Source: Amorphochlora amoebiformis
Lineage: Eukaryota > Cercozoa > Chlorarachniophyceae
Direction: 5' to 3'
Length of the DNA: 64,000 bases
Assembly: GCA_054601695.1 (NCBI GenBank)
Contig: BAAHQB010000017.1
Coordinates: 868,001 to 932,000, forward strand
The notes under the pieces were generated by a model. That model made no database searches. It was not told the origin of the DNA and was given only the letters and a program-made list of their open reading frames with translations. This document shows, piece by piece, positions 1 through 64,000 of the stretch. Every line of letters starts with the position of its first letter. Within the stretch, counting starts at the first letter, position 1. Made by a program: the position numbers and the translations under genes.

Positions 1-1742
<1,742 letters not shown>

Positions 1743-1859
1743 GAGAAGATTTGGTTGTTCTTGGGTATGTGAGTAAGGCTCTATGTGCATTTTCCTATCA
1801 TGATGACCTCTGGTATTTACATGTGTACATGGATACGTAAATGATATGCACATATACAT

Positions 1860-1945
<86 letters not shown>

Positions 1946-2318
1946 ATATATATATATATATTCAATAATATATATATATATATAATATATATATAGTATA
2001 TATATATATATATATGTAACATATTATATACATATATACATTGTTCAACCATGTATACGTATACATATATATATATATATATATATAATATATATACATA
2101 TATATATATGTATATATATATATTGAAATTCGTATAAATGTACACATATACACATGCACGGGCACGTAAAAATGTATATACTTATGTATTTGCCTTTACG
2201 TACATATATATATATATATATAATATGTATGAATGAATGCCTGTATAATATATCCGTGTGTGTAAATATTAATTATTTTTATGTACATACTATCATAAAT
2301 GCAAATATAGATATACAC

Positions 2319-2365
<47 letters not shown>

Positions 2366-2371
2366 CATATG

Positions 2372-2402
<31 letters not shown>

Positions 2403-2782
2403 CATATGCCATGCAAATATGTACATTCAAATATACATATATACATAAATAGACATGATTTGAACAAAAATGTATGAATATGCATTTACGAATATATATA
2501 CATATATAATATATATTACATAACATATATACATAGATATATCTTTACTATAAAATACATTGCATCTATACAAGTCTATTTATATATCAATGTATACTTG
2601 AACGACCATGTCTCAAAATCTTGCATTCAAATACCAGGCGTGTCCTCGTATTAACCCGTCTAGGAGGTGCCTTCCACTGGGCCTACAGGCATATCCTAAC
2701 CCGTGCCCCATCCAACCTCAACTCCAACCACATCCCGAGCCATATCTCAAACCTTACCTTCTCCTACTAACGCTAATCGCAG

Positions 2783-3013
2783 TTGGCGGAGCTCGTATCT
2801 TGCGACTTTAAAAGCGACGAAGCTTCGCGGAAGCACGGGGAAGAAGGGTGGAACTTTCCGTGAATCTTCAGAGGATTCTGGAGGGCTTGGACGTTTCATT
2901 GTGGATACCAAACTCTGTTCGGACTTGTTGTATCACTCGTGGTTGTGTAAGGTTCATGTGTAAGTGCGTGTACATGTGTATATGTATACAATTTATGTGT
3001 GTATGAATGTACG

Positions 3014-3065
<52 letters not shown>

Positions 3066-3165
3066 GTGTGTGTGTGTGTGTATGTATGTATATGATATAT
3101 ATACACGCATGTGTGTGTGCACATATGTATATATGCATATTGTATATATATATATATATATTACA

Positions 3166-3196
<31 letters not shown>

Positions 3197-3263
3197 AATA
3201 TATGTGTATATATAAAGTTTTGGATATATATGTTAAAAAAGCACTCTCATATATATATTTACA

Positions 3264-3305
<42 letters not shown>

Positions 3306-3377
3306 ATATATATATATATACATGTAATATATGCAATTTGTGAATATGTATATCAGACTGCCGATATCAGACCGTAT

Positions 3378-3410
<33 letters not shown>

Positions 3411-3617
3411 GTATGTAATATATGTAATTTGTGAATATGTATTATATATATATATATATGTATGTATAATATATATATATATATATGTAAAAAATGTAAT
3501 TTGTGAATATGTAAATCAGACTGCCGATATCAGACCGGAGTGGATAGGTATCTAATTCCAACAACACACACGTATCTACACACATGTATTTATACATAGA
3601 ACGTATACATATACGTG

Positions 3618-3663
<46 letters not shown>

Positions 3664-4117
3664 CATTTCTCTCCCGACTTCCCCTCCCTCCCTTTTTCCT
3701 CCCTTTTTATCCTTTTATTTCTATTGCCTTCTTGACTCTCTTTCTCCTCTCTATCGCAATCCCTCTCTCTCTCTCTCTCCTTCTCCGTCTCCGTCTCTCT
3801 TCTCTCTCTATTCGTAGAAAAAGACAATATCGAGCGCGTGCACACACGGGACCTTGGGACCGAACGCTTTGTCGCCCAGTTTGAAGCCCAAAACAAACCG
3901 GTCATAATAATTAGCTCAAAGCATTGCCATGTACATATACATATTTATATATATATATATACATATATATATGTATATATATATATGTATATAATTATAT
4001 ATATATATATATATATATAGTGTGTTCGAGTGTGTATGGTTGTTAGTTTGAAAATATGTTTAGTACGTTTATATGCATTAGTATTTATATCTTTGGCGTA
4101 TGCAATATATATATATG

Positions 4118-4162
<45 letters not shown>

Positions 4163-4236
4163 TATACACATATGTATACGTGTGCAAATTATACGTATGT
4201 GCATACATATGCATACACATGTATCTTGTATATATA

Positions 4237-4271
<35 letters not shown>

Positions 4272-4539
4272 CATATACATACATATATATGTATATATAT
4301 ATACATATACATGTATAATATATATACATGTATATATATATATATATGTACACACACAGATATATATGAACATGTGAATATATACATATATGTATATATA
4401 ATATATATATATATATATGTGTGTGTGTATATATATACGTGTATATATATACATGTATATATATACAGGCACAGATATACATATGAAGATGTGAATATAT
4501 ACATTTATGTATATATAATATATATGTAGATATATTGTC

Positions 4540-4576
<37 letters not shown>

Positions 4577-4739
4577 TATAATATACATATATATATGTAA
4601 ATATAATATATAATATATGTTATACCTGGATATATATATATATATACATATGTATACATGAAATGTATTGTATACGTGTATATATAATTTTGACGTATGT
4701 ATCCCAGGTGATGATTCATACATGAAAGATAGTGATGTA

Positions 4740-4789
<50 letters not shown>

Positions 4790-4829
4790 AGTGATGAATC
4801 ATACATGAAATGAAATAATACATGTGGGA

Positions 4830-4862
<33 letters not shown>

Positions 4863-4944
4863 TTGTTTTTATGCACACATTCCAGGTGATGATTCAAGGA
4901 TGTATGGACTCCTGGGAGAGCCTAAAGGTATAAATTTTGTACAC

Positions 4945-4975
<31 letters not shown>

Positions 4976-6035
4976 TTCTATATATGCATATATGTAATAT
5001 AGTATATTTATATATATATATATATATATATATAAATATTATAGAATATATATATTACAACCGTATTTACATGCGCATATTATACACATGTATTATATAT
5101 TTATATGTATATATCTAAAAACATATACATATATTCATGTTTGTGTGTTTCTATATACTTAACCGTATTTACTGTAGATATACTACACTTGTTACGATTA
5201 CAGTCCTTATATACCCCAAACGAAACCCTAACCCACATATCGACCCTAATATCCAGAACTGGTCTCCAGACTTTCTCATCAAGAATTATGGACAAGTAAA
5301 TCGGGACTAGGCTTATGATAGAAATAGATTCCTCTTCTCGAATTTCTCGAACACTCTCTTTCTTCCTCTCTGCCCCTTTCTCTCTTTCCCTCGAGCTCTC
5401 CTCTCTTTTTCACTCGGTCTCTCTTTTTCCCTTCTCTCTCTCTCTCTCCTTCTCTCTCATCCACATCCGTCTCTCTCCTTTTCTTCTCCTCTTCTCCCCT
5501 CTCCGTTCGTGTCTCTCTTTCCATTCTTCTCTCTTCTCTACCTCTGTCTCTCGCGTTTTCTCTCTCTTTGCTCTCTCTGTCTCTCGTATCTCCTTCTCTT
5601 CCGTCTATATATCTCTCTTTTTCTCCCACCTTATCCCTATCTTTTCCACTCTCTCCGTCTCTCCACCTCTTCCTTCCTCTCTCTTCTTTTCTCTCTTTCT
5701 CTCCTCTCTCCTTCTCAGATTTGTTTTGATGGGGAATCAGAAGACGTTTCATGTTGGGGGATATGAGATGAAGCTAGATGCGTACATCAGGTCGCACATA
5801 GGGGATTTTATTGTAGATATGATGCACATGTATATATGCGTACATCCGGTGGTATGTGTGTGATTTCATAGTAAATACCATGCATGCGTATGCATACATC
5901 ATGTTTCCCATTGTGGATATCTTGTATGCGTACATCAGATGTTTCGATTGTAGATATATCGTGTAAATGTATTCGCATATCATTTTTGTACGTAGTGTTT
6001 CCATTGTAGATATCATGTCTTTGTATGTATGTGCG

Positions 6036-6100
<65 letters not shown>

Positions 6101-6147
6101 CATATGTATAAATATGTATATGCACATATATTGGTATGTGTATATCG

Positions 6148-6233
<86 letters not shown>

Positions 6234-6371
6234 GTATATATATATATGCGTTTGGATATATATGCATATAATATATATATATATATAAATAATTTATGTA
6301 TGTCAAATATATATATTATTAAACACATAGATATGTATAATCTCATGTATGTCATATAATTATATACATAC

Positions 6372-6421
<50 letters not shown>

Positions 6422-6472
6422 CTGTATATACTTTAAGGATACATGAATGTACACATGTTAATATTTATAATA

Positions 6473-6519
<47 letters not shown>

Positions 6520-6639
6520 ATGTATATGTTATACATTAGATATTACATATATATATATATATATATATATAGATGTATATATTGTATAGATCTATGAAGG
6601 TATGTATGTGTGCATACCTATATGCATATATCAATTAAA

Positions 6640-6694
<55 letters not shown>

Positions 6695-7299
6695 TACTTA
6701 CATGCATATCAACATTATTTATGTATATATATATATATATATATACGTACATTTACATACATTAGATACATGCTAACTGCCAACGACGACCAGACTATCT
6801 ACCTCTTCGACAAACACTTTGCCCAAGTATTTCGAACCTGAATCTCTCTCTCTCACTCGCTAGCTCTCTCTCTCACTCGCTAGCTCTCTCTCACACTCGC
6901 TTCTCTTCTCCTTTCTCTCCATCTCTCGCTTTCTTTCCTCTTCTCTCTCTCCCTCTCTATCTCTCTCTCTTCTCTCCCTCTCTCAATATCTCTCTTCTCT
7001 CTTCCTTGTCTCTCCCTGCTTCTCTCCCACTCACTCACTAGCTGACTTCCTCTTCGCTCTCTTTCTCTCATTTCTTTCTCTTTCTCTCACTCAATCACTC
7101 ACTCTCTCCCTCTCTGTTCTCGGCCTCTCTCAATCTATTAGTCCTATTTCAATGTTTCTCTCTCTATACACTCTCTCCCTCTTTTCACTCTCTTATTCTC
7201 TTTTTCTCTCCATTTTCTCTCTCTTTCCCTTCTTTTTCTCTGCTCTTTTCTCTCTTCCCTCCTTTTTCTCTGCTCTTTTCTCTCTTCCCTCCCTCTCTC

Positions 7300-7347
<48 letters not shown>

Positions 7348-7558
7348 TCTCTCTTCATCCTCTCTCTTTATCCTATCTCCCCCTCTCAGTTCAACATCTC
7401 TTTTTTCGCTCTCTCTGTTACTGTTGCCGCTCGATCACACCCTTTCTCTCGTATCGTATGGTAAATGTACACATGGGGGGATATATTACGAATAATATGT
7501 AAAATGAATATATTCTATATACAAATAGACGTGTAAATACTAGTGGACATACAAAAAT

Positions 7559-7605
<47 letters not shown>

Positions 7606-7829
7606 ATATATTTAGAAATATGTATAATATACAAACAATACATACATATGTATTGTTATATTTATATAGACGGCTCCTAGCATGGGGGAGTCGTATGAGG
7701 TGCCGAAATACTTCTCGAAAGAGAGGGACCTCTTCTCGATCTTAGGGGATCGGCGCCCGGATCACAGGTTAAATGGATGCATACTTAGATATTATTTGGA
7801 ATCAATAATAATATGTTTGAATATATGTT

Positions 7830-7878
<49 letters not shown>

Positions 7879-7959
7879 AAGTACATACATGTATAACAAA
7901 TAGTTCATGAAGATATGTATGTATACATGTTTGCGTATGATATAATGTATACATTATAA

Positions 7960-8002
<43 letters not shown>

Positions 8003-8024
8003 TATTTATCTTTGATATATATAT

Positions 8025-8102
<78 letters not shown>

Positions 8103-8239
8103 ATATATATATAATATATATATATATAATATGTATCATAGACATGTATATATATTATGTAATACACATATACCTACAGGTGGCTAATTATGGGTCCAAA
8201 GCGATCAGGAAGGTCAACTCACAACCTAACATACACATT

Positions 8240-8285
<46 letters not shown>

Positions 8286-9092
8286 ATGTATAGATGTTAA
8301 CATATATACCTATGGATATATGTGTGTATGTGTGTGTGAATGTGTTTGTGTATGTATATATTGTAAATATATGTATACATGTATACATATATATATATAT
8401 ATATATATATATGCATATATGTATATTCATTCATAAAAGTACTCGAATGTATTCTGTATATATCAATTGCATGTAGTATTTATGTACATGCATACTGTAT
8501 ATCATTACATATCATACATATATAATATATCTAATATACGTGTAAGTATATATACCTTTAGACATACTGTAAATATATATAACTACACATCTATTTATAC
8601 AAATATATATATATATAGATATATAGATATAATATTCAAACACATAATAATATATTTATTCACCCGAAATCCTCAGCACGTTCCACAAGGACCCGAACGG
8701 TACCTCCGCTTGGAATGCGTGTGTTCGAGGTAGAAATACCTAAAATCAACCCTTTTTCTAACATCAATTCACATGACTCTTTGGATTAAATATCTAGTCA
8801 ACTCAGCTAGAAATAAATATTTAAAACCAATCCTTTTTTACCCACAATTCTCATGTTTTCTTCGCATCTCTTCCTAATCCTAATCCTGTCTTTAGCCCTA
8901 ACCCTAACCCTACGGGCTAAGACATGCTAAATAATCTGATCCTAACCCTAACCCTAAACCTAACCCCTACCGGTAAGCATAAGTCTCTTAACGTAGGCGC
9001 TAAGAAGTGGATACTTCTTCCACCAGATCGTATTCCATGCGGGGTACATGCCAGGTTAAGTATACCTGCATAGAAGTTTACATATAAATATG

Positions 9093-9131
<39 letters not shown>

Positions 9132-9204
9132 TGTATATACATATGTATATATGTATTGATAGATGTATTATTATGCATAAATATTTACATTTTGGAGATT
9201 TACG

Positions 9205-9260
<56 letters not shown>

Positions 9261-9384
9261 AATACAGGTGTGCAATATATATATTTATATATATATATAT
9301 GTACATATATATATATATATATATCTAAATGTGTGTACAGAGATAAATATATAAATATTTGTATATATGTATATAAGTATATAA

Positions 9385-9416
<32 letters not shown>

Positions 9417-9421
9417 GCATG

Positions 9422-9495
<74 letters not shown>

Positions 9496-10142
9496 GTAAT
9501 ATGTGTATGTATGTCTAACCCACTCCCTAATCCTAACTCTCCCTAACCCAAACCTTCTCCCTAACCCTAACCCTAACCATACCCTAACGCTCTCCCTAAC
9601 CCAATCCTAACCCTCTCGCTCCTAACCCTGACAGTAACCCTCTAACTCTAACCTAACCCTCTCCCTAATCCTAACCCTAACCCACCCCCAACCCTAACCC
9701 AACCGTCTCCCTAACTTTGACCCTAACCCTCTCCTAACTCTCTCCCTGACCCTCTCCCTGCCCTAATCCTAACCCTCTCCCTAACCTAATCCTAACCCTC
9801 CCCCTAACCTAATCCTAACCCTCTTCCTAACCTAATCCTAACCCTCTTCCTAACCTAATCCTAACCCTCTATCTAACCCAACCCTAACCCTCTCCCTCCT
9901 AGCCCTAACCCTCTCCCTAACCCTAACTCTCTCCCTCTTAACCCTAACCCTAATCCTCTCTAAGCCCTAACCCTCTAACTGTCAGCCCTAATGGAGTGGA
10001 CGTGACGTCTCCTGTATCCCTAGTAGAGTGGTTTCTCAACTTTTACCATCAGCTCAGCGGTATAGGGCTGGGTGGGGGTTAAGATGTGTAAGTGTGTATG
10101 TCAATGTATGTATGTGCATGTAAATATATGTATGTTTGTATG

Positions 10143-10185
<43 letters not shown>

Positions 10186-10404
10186 CGTACATATATGCAA
10201 ATGTATATATATTTATATATACAAATATATATATATGTATTATATATATATAATATTATACCCATTTGTCGATATATCTATCTACACAAAAATACATACA
10301 GTAAATATATACCTACTACCATTAGACAAACACCCACACAAAACGTATAGAAGGATAGAAATATCAAATTTATCTATATAACTATATATATAACCGGTAT
10401 GTTG

Positions 10405-10450
<46 letters not shown>

Positions 10451-10710
10451 ATAAATATAAATGTATATACATACATATATATATATATATACGTATGTAT
10501 ATCTTGATACACGTATATGTAAACATATAACCCATAGATATGGATGTCGATTCGATTGAATGTATACAAAGACCCGGAGATATCGTATTCGTACCCTGTG
10601 GTTGGTGGCATTGCGTTCTCAATCTTGAGGTATACATCTCTTTGGGTGGTTAGGTTTTCGCTATATAATATATATATATATATACATATATATATTTGTG
10701 TGTGTGTATG

Positions 10711-10743
<33 letters not shown>

Positions 10744-10812
10744 GTATGAACATATTTATACTATATCAATATATATGTATACATATACTTCATATATAAC
10801 TGATATATATAT

Positions 10813-10849
<37 letters not shown>

Positions 10850-10927
10850 ACATATATATATGTGTGTGTGTGTGTTTGTGTTGTGTATGCGGAGATATAT
10901 GCATATATATACACACACACATATATA

Positions 10928-10968
<41 letters not shown>

Positions 10969-11054
10969 TATCTAGGAGGCAATTGCGATAACCCAAAATT
11001 ACGTCAGCGTTAGTAATCTCAGACGCGTTCTTCAAGCCATCCGCTTGCCTGGTA

Positions 11055-11126
<72 letters not shown>

Positions 11127-11460
11127 GCATGTATGTGTGTGTGTGTGTAAATACACACATATACATAATATATATATCTTAAAGATATAAAATATGAAAA
11201 TAGAAATACTTGATAGTATGTATTAACAAATATAAAATACGTCATACAGAGATTATATTTTCAATATAATTCTGTATACTTATAATAAACGTTTCCCTGC
11301 ATTCATTCACATGTGCACACGTGCACACGTGCACACATCCGTAAGATATATATATATATACATATATATATATATTAGTACACACACATAAATACATGCA
11401 TAAGTGTGTGCATGCATATTTATATGCTATATGTTATATATATATATATATGCACATGTA

Positions 11461-11497
<37 letters not shown>

Positions 11498-11505
11498 GAA
11501 TATTA

Positions 11506-11542
<37 letters not shown>

Positions 11543-11879
11543 ACATATATTTATTTATATCTATATATATATATGTGTGTATTATCAAAAGTACGTATTT
11601 ATAAAATTATATAGCCGAACAATAATATACACATTATATGTGTTCCTATATATACATAATATGTATTATATGCTTCCATTAATATATTTAGATATATATT
11701 TCCAGTTACTTATTATACCTATATACACGTATAAGGATATGTATGTATAATACATATATGTATGTTAAACTCTTGTGTACTACCTTCCAGAGCGAGTATC
11801 TGGTGTTTCTCACGAACGCCGGCCAGGGTTCAGAAGCGCATTTATTGAGGTATGGATGTATACATATATACATATTTTC

Positions 11880-11912
<33 letters not shown>

Positions 11913-11914
11913 CA

Positions 11915-11947
<33 letters not shown>

Positions 11948-12196
11948 GTGTGTGTGTATAGTACGAACAGTATATACAGCAATGCTACGTATAATGTATA
12001 ACCCTGTAAAATGTATATGGATATATGGAAAATATAAATGTAAGATTTATCTATGATATATGTGTATATATATATATATAATATACATATATAAATATAT
12101 ATATAGATTATATCCATATGTAGCAGACTTAGCAGACGTATACTATACATACATACACATACATATAAATAAATATATATATATATATACATACAT

Positions 12197-12249
<53 letters not shown>

Positions 12250-12407
12250 TATAGGTATTCTTGTAAATATATATATGTATATACAATATATATAATATAT
12301 ATATATATATATGTCTACCCACAGGCTCTACGAAGTCATCGACCTGACATATACAGGAAGTACGTCCAAGGAGCAAACCAAAATAACGGTCTTATCTAAA
12401 CAACTGT

Positions 12408-12450
<43 letters not shown>

Positions 12451-12561
12451 TATATATATAATATGTATATATATATACATACATAAATATATGTATATGT
12501 ATATATATAAATATATATGTGTGTATGTGTACATGTGTGCATGTACAAACATGTATATACA

Positions 12562-12598
<37 letters not shown>

Positions 12599-13185
12599 TA
12601 TATACACATACATACACATACATATACAAACATGTACATGCGTGTATTTACATACATGTATACATATTATGAATTTTCCTCTCTTCTCATTTCCCTGTCT
12701 ACCTCAACTTACATCAAATTGTATTTATCTACATATTTGCACATAAATACAACGGTTATTATCAACATAAGATGTACACATATACAAATATGTATGTATG
12801 TATATGTATACATACATATATAGATATATATGTATATATATAATCATAATATAATATATATATATGTGTGTATTTTGTGTATTTATATATATATATATAT
12901 ATATGGATATATATATGTACATATATAAGCATAATATATAATATATATATATGTATTCTGTGTATTTATATATATATATATATATCATACCTTGATATCT
13001 CCAAAACATCACCTAACGCACACCTACCCAACCTATCAGGCTCACAAAAACCCGGAAAGAATCCAAGCGGGTTGGCGGCACTATTCATTAAAGAGGGCTC
13101 GAAGAGCAGTGGAGTCGACTTCTCAACAGACAATGCTGGTGGAGCATTATTCACATTCGGATTTAGCAGTATCGCGGATGAGTAG
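2783..13185 (+). CDS. JmjC-domain 2-oxoglutarate/Fe(II) dioxygenase, JMJD6/JMJ22-like (5' end incomplete)
   Basis: Probable Fe(II)/2-oxoglutarate dioxygenase. JMJD6-family enzymes hydroxylate lysines or demethylate arginines in nuclear proteins; the substrate here is unknown. Exons: 2783-2951, 3520-3547, 3818-3900, 4886-4927, 5257-5295, 5741-5790, 6766-6826, 7670-7767, 8180-8212, 8677-8729, 8997-9054, 9986-10059, 10538-10629, 10976-11051, 11791-11849, 12325-12388, 13040-13185. They give at least 407 aa, all joined in phase. Plant-like signatures in order are [57 protein letters not shown], the FHKDP metal motif, [24 protein letters not shown] and AIAITQNY. The tail is acidic and glycine-rich, ending FGFSSIADE. 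The donor at 12389 is weak (GTCTTA); if it is unused, the protein ends a few codons later at a TAA. The start codon was not found. Confidence 0.88.
3658..3817 (+). repeat. Pyrimidine (CT)-rich tract before JmjC exon 3818-3900
   Basis: About 160 bp of C/T-rich sequence on the sense strand run directly into the TTCGTAG acceptor. It serves as a very long polypyrimidine tract. Confidence 0.85.
5338..5720 (+). repeat. CT-rich tract before JmjC exon 5741-5790
   Basis: About 380 bp of degenerate (CT)n on the sense strand precede the exon. Open frames through it (rich in Ser/Leu, or Glu/Arg on the other strand) are repeat translations. Confidence 0.85.
6841..7445 (+). repeat. CT-rich tract in a JmjC intron
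   Basis: About 600 bp of degenerate (CT)n include duplicated CTCACTCGCTAG and TTTTTCTCTGCTCTTTTC blocks. It lies inside the intron between exons 6766-6826 and 7670-7767. Confidence 0.85.
8180..11051 (+). other. Catalytic JmjC core exons (Fe and 2OG ligands)
   Basis: These exons encode the double-stranded beta-helix core. The HxD metal pair is the H and D of FHKDP (exon 8677-8729). The distal metal His is in CGWWH (exon 10538-10629). By analogy with JMJD6, 2OG contacts are the Asn of TSAWN, the second Lys of AKKW (exon 8997-9054) and the Thr of AITQNY (exon 10976-11051). All expected ligands are present, so the enzyme should be active. The introns between them hold (TA)n and the main CCCTAA-like array. 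Confidence 0.85.
9514..9985 (+). repeat. Interstitial telomere-like (CCCTAA)n array in a JmjC intron
   Basis: About 470 bp of CCCTAA mixed with CTCTCCCTAAC variants on the sense strand run straight into the CTGTCAG acceptor of exon 9986-10059. A shorter related block at 8895-8972 lies just before the exon at 8997. Heavy degeneracy and flanking coding exons rule out a true chromosome end. Confidence 0.88.
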
Positions 13186-13428
13186 ACTTAAAAATTGAAC
13201 TTAAATTATCAATTCATGAAAATAAGAGATACTAGCATTAATATCTGTAGTATCTGATTGTTCTAGTTATTATACGGTAGAGGTATTATCTCGCAGTAAT
13301 AAGATGACACTGATGATACGAATTACATCTATCATTTAGGGATGATACCGTTTTATGTTCAATAATCTAAAACCATTTTCCATGCCGTTGGACGGTTGAA
13401 GCTTATTTCATAATATCACGATGATCAG
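13186..13428. other. Convergent intergenic spacer between the JmjC and FKBP genes
   Basis: The 243 bp between the two stop codons are unique, AT-rich sequence without (TA)n and must hold both 3' ends. I see no clear AATAAA signal on either strand. Confidence 0.6.
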
Positions 13429-31511
<18,083 letters not shown>

Positions 31512-32112
31512 GTCCTCGAACGAGTTTCGGAATCCAGCCGTCCCGGGGAATGTCAGGAATATCGGATATTCGGAATCCAAGAAGTGCGAATTTCTCGGCT
31601 AAGAAACCAAAGCTGGAAGGGACCTTCGCCCCGTTTGGATTGACTACTGCATTGCTTCGTGTGGCAGCCAGGTGAGATCCCCCGCGATGGAACGAATGAT
31701 CAAAACTGCTAGTTAAAGGCGACTCGAGTTCTAGTTTTTGAGTGGTTATTGGGGTTTTCTATGGCCGCAGTATTGACTTACCGTGTAACTACCTCGTGAA
31801 ATGCATCCGTCTCCCAGCGCATTTCCTTCTGCAGTTTTCATGCCGATACCTTCCGTCTCTATTGTTACTATTGGCGACATTGAGCAGGATGGTTGGATTT
31901 CAGGTTTGTTCGTTCAAACTGCAGAAAGACCTGGTTCGTGTCGGATTACCCGAGGTATGAGTCAATCTATTTTTGGAAAGTACACCGGTGACTTGAAATC
32001 ACACTATTCCTATTTCCAGACTTGAAATCACACTATTCCTATTTCCAGGCTCGGCCAAACCGCAATTTACTGCCTTTCTAAACTTGGACCGCCGCGGCCA
32101 AGACGATAGGGC
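31512..32112. promoter_or_regulatory. Divergent upstream region between the FKBP and CCR4/PDE12-like genes
   Basis: These 601 bp separate the start codons of two diverging genes and lack (TA)n. They are expected to hold both promoters and leaders. On the plus side there is a possible 5'-UTR intron: a 28-bp unit ending CTATTTCCAG occurs twice in tandem (31993-32049), so two identical acceptors lie upstream of the coding exon. A TAG in frame at 32107 supports the ATG at 32113. Confidence 0.5.
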
Positions 32113-59698
<27,586 letters not shown>

Positions 59699-59908
59699 TT
59701 TTAGGGTCCTCTGGTCCACCCAAGGGCAACTAGCGCCCCCGAATCGCGGGTCCAAACCCGAATAATTCTTTTAAGGGGATCCCCGGGGTTAAAATCGAAC
59801 CGAACCGTCCCCGATGCAGAGATCTCGGAGAAGTCAAAATGGTGGCGTCTCCGATTAGTGTGTGATCAGTCGCCTAGGTTGCATGATACCTACCGCACAG
59901 CCTTTACA
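59699..59908. promoter_or_regulatory. 210-bp bidirectional upstream region (SET and GT8 genes)
   Basis: Only 210 bp separate two diverging ATGs. The segment is GC-richer than the introns and has a palindromic core GGGGATCCCCGGGG near 59776. There is no (TA)n and no clear TATA box. It must contain both 5' UTRs and probably a shared promoter. Confidence 0.5.
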
Positions 59909-63733
<3,825 letters not shown>

Positions 63734-63808
63734 GTGATGTACGCGTGTACATGTTTACATATTAACACTTTGGTATATATATATGTATATATGTATATAC
63801 ATAATACT

Positions 63809-63876
<68 letters not shown>

Positions 63877-63896
63877 AATAGAGAGAAAGAGATTTT

Positions 63897-63938
<42 letters not shown>

Positions 63939-63949
63939 CACATACATAC

Positions 63950-64000
<51 letters not shown>

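Noticed and set aside
5315-5863. 182-aa Ser/Phe-rich plus-strand ORF and its Glu/Arg-rich opposite
   Set aside because: CT-rich intron tract; only the short exon 5741-5790 within it fits the JmjC family.
9514-9985. A chromosome end (true telomere)
   Set aside because: The array is degenerate, short, and flanked on both sides by in-phase exons of the same gene.

Overview
The window is nuclear DNA from an intron-rich eukaryote, most likely a protist or alga; I cannot place it further. Small exons (about 9-180 nt, mostly 40-100) of near-balanced composition with clean GT...AG boundaries sit in introns dominated by (TA)n microsatellites, plus (GA)n/(CT)n tracts and degenerate CCCTAA/TTAGGG tracts. 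Long open frames reading IYIYIY or SLSLSL are translated simple repeats, not genes. I rebuilt exons by hand from splice sites, reading phase and family motifs. Exon phases close for every complete model, but individual boundaries are predictions.

Five genes are supported. (1) Plus strand, up to 13185: a JmjC dioxygenase of the JMJD6 / plant JMJ22 type; its 5' exons are not resolved. (2) Minus strand, 31511 to 13429: a large immunophilin with four FKBP-like domains (only the first looks catalytic), TPR repeats and an N-terminal hydrophobic segment; 31 exons, about 884 aa. (3) Plus strand, 32113-40797: an endonuclease/exonuclease/phosphatase enzyme of the CCR4/PDE12 group; 26 exons, about 803 aa. 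(4) Minus strand, 59698 to 42704: an ankyrin-SET histone methyltransferase resembling G9a/GLP that also carries a ZZ-like finger, an extended PHD finger and a probable SUMO-interacting motif; 55 exons, about 1363 aa. (5) Plus strand, 59909 to beyond the right end: a secreted or type II membrane glycosyltransferase of family GT8 (glycogenin-like) behind a Cys-rich/EGF-like region.

Layout alternates: 1 and 2 are convergent (243 bp between stops), 2 and 3 divergent (about 0.6 kb), 3 and 4 convergent (1.9 kb with an odd CTAG-rich sequence), 4 and 5 divergent (210 bp). Genes 1 and 4 are chromatin or protein-modification enzymes, but nothing shows that the five genes act together.

The most unusual feature is in the introns. 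CCCTAA-like tracts are mostly on the sense strand and often lie just before 3' splice sites, where they supply CTAAC branch-point-like words and pyrimidine tracts. At many exons the splice edge plus part of the exon has been duplicated into the neighbouring intron, leaving decoy exon fragments. No tRNA, rRNA, CRISPR array, transposase or bacterial-type operon was seen.
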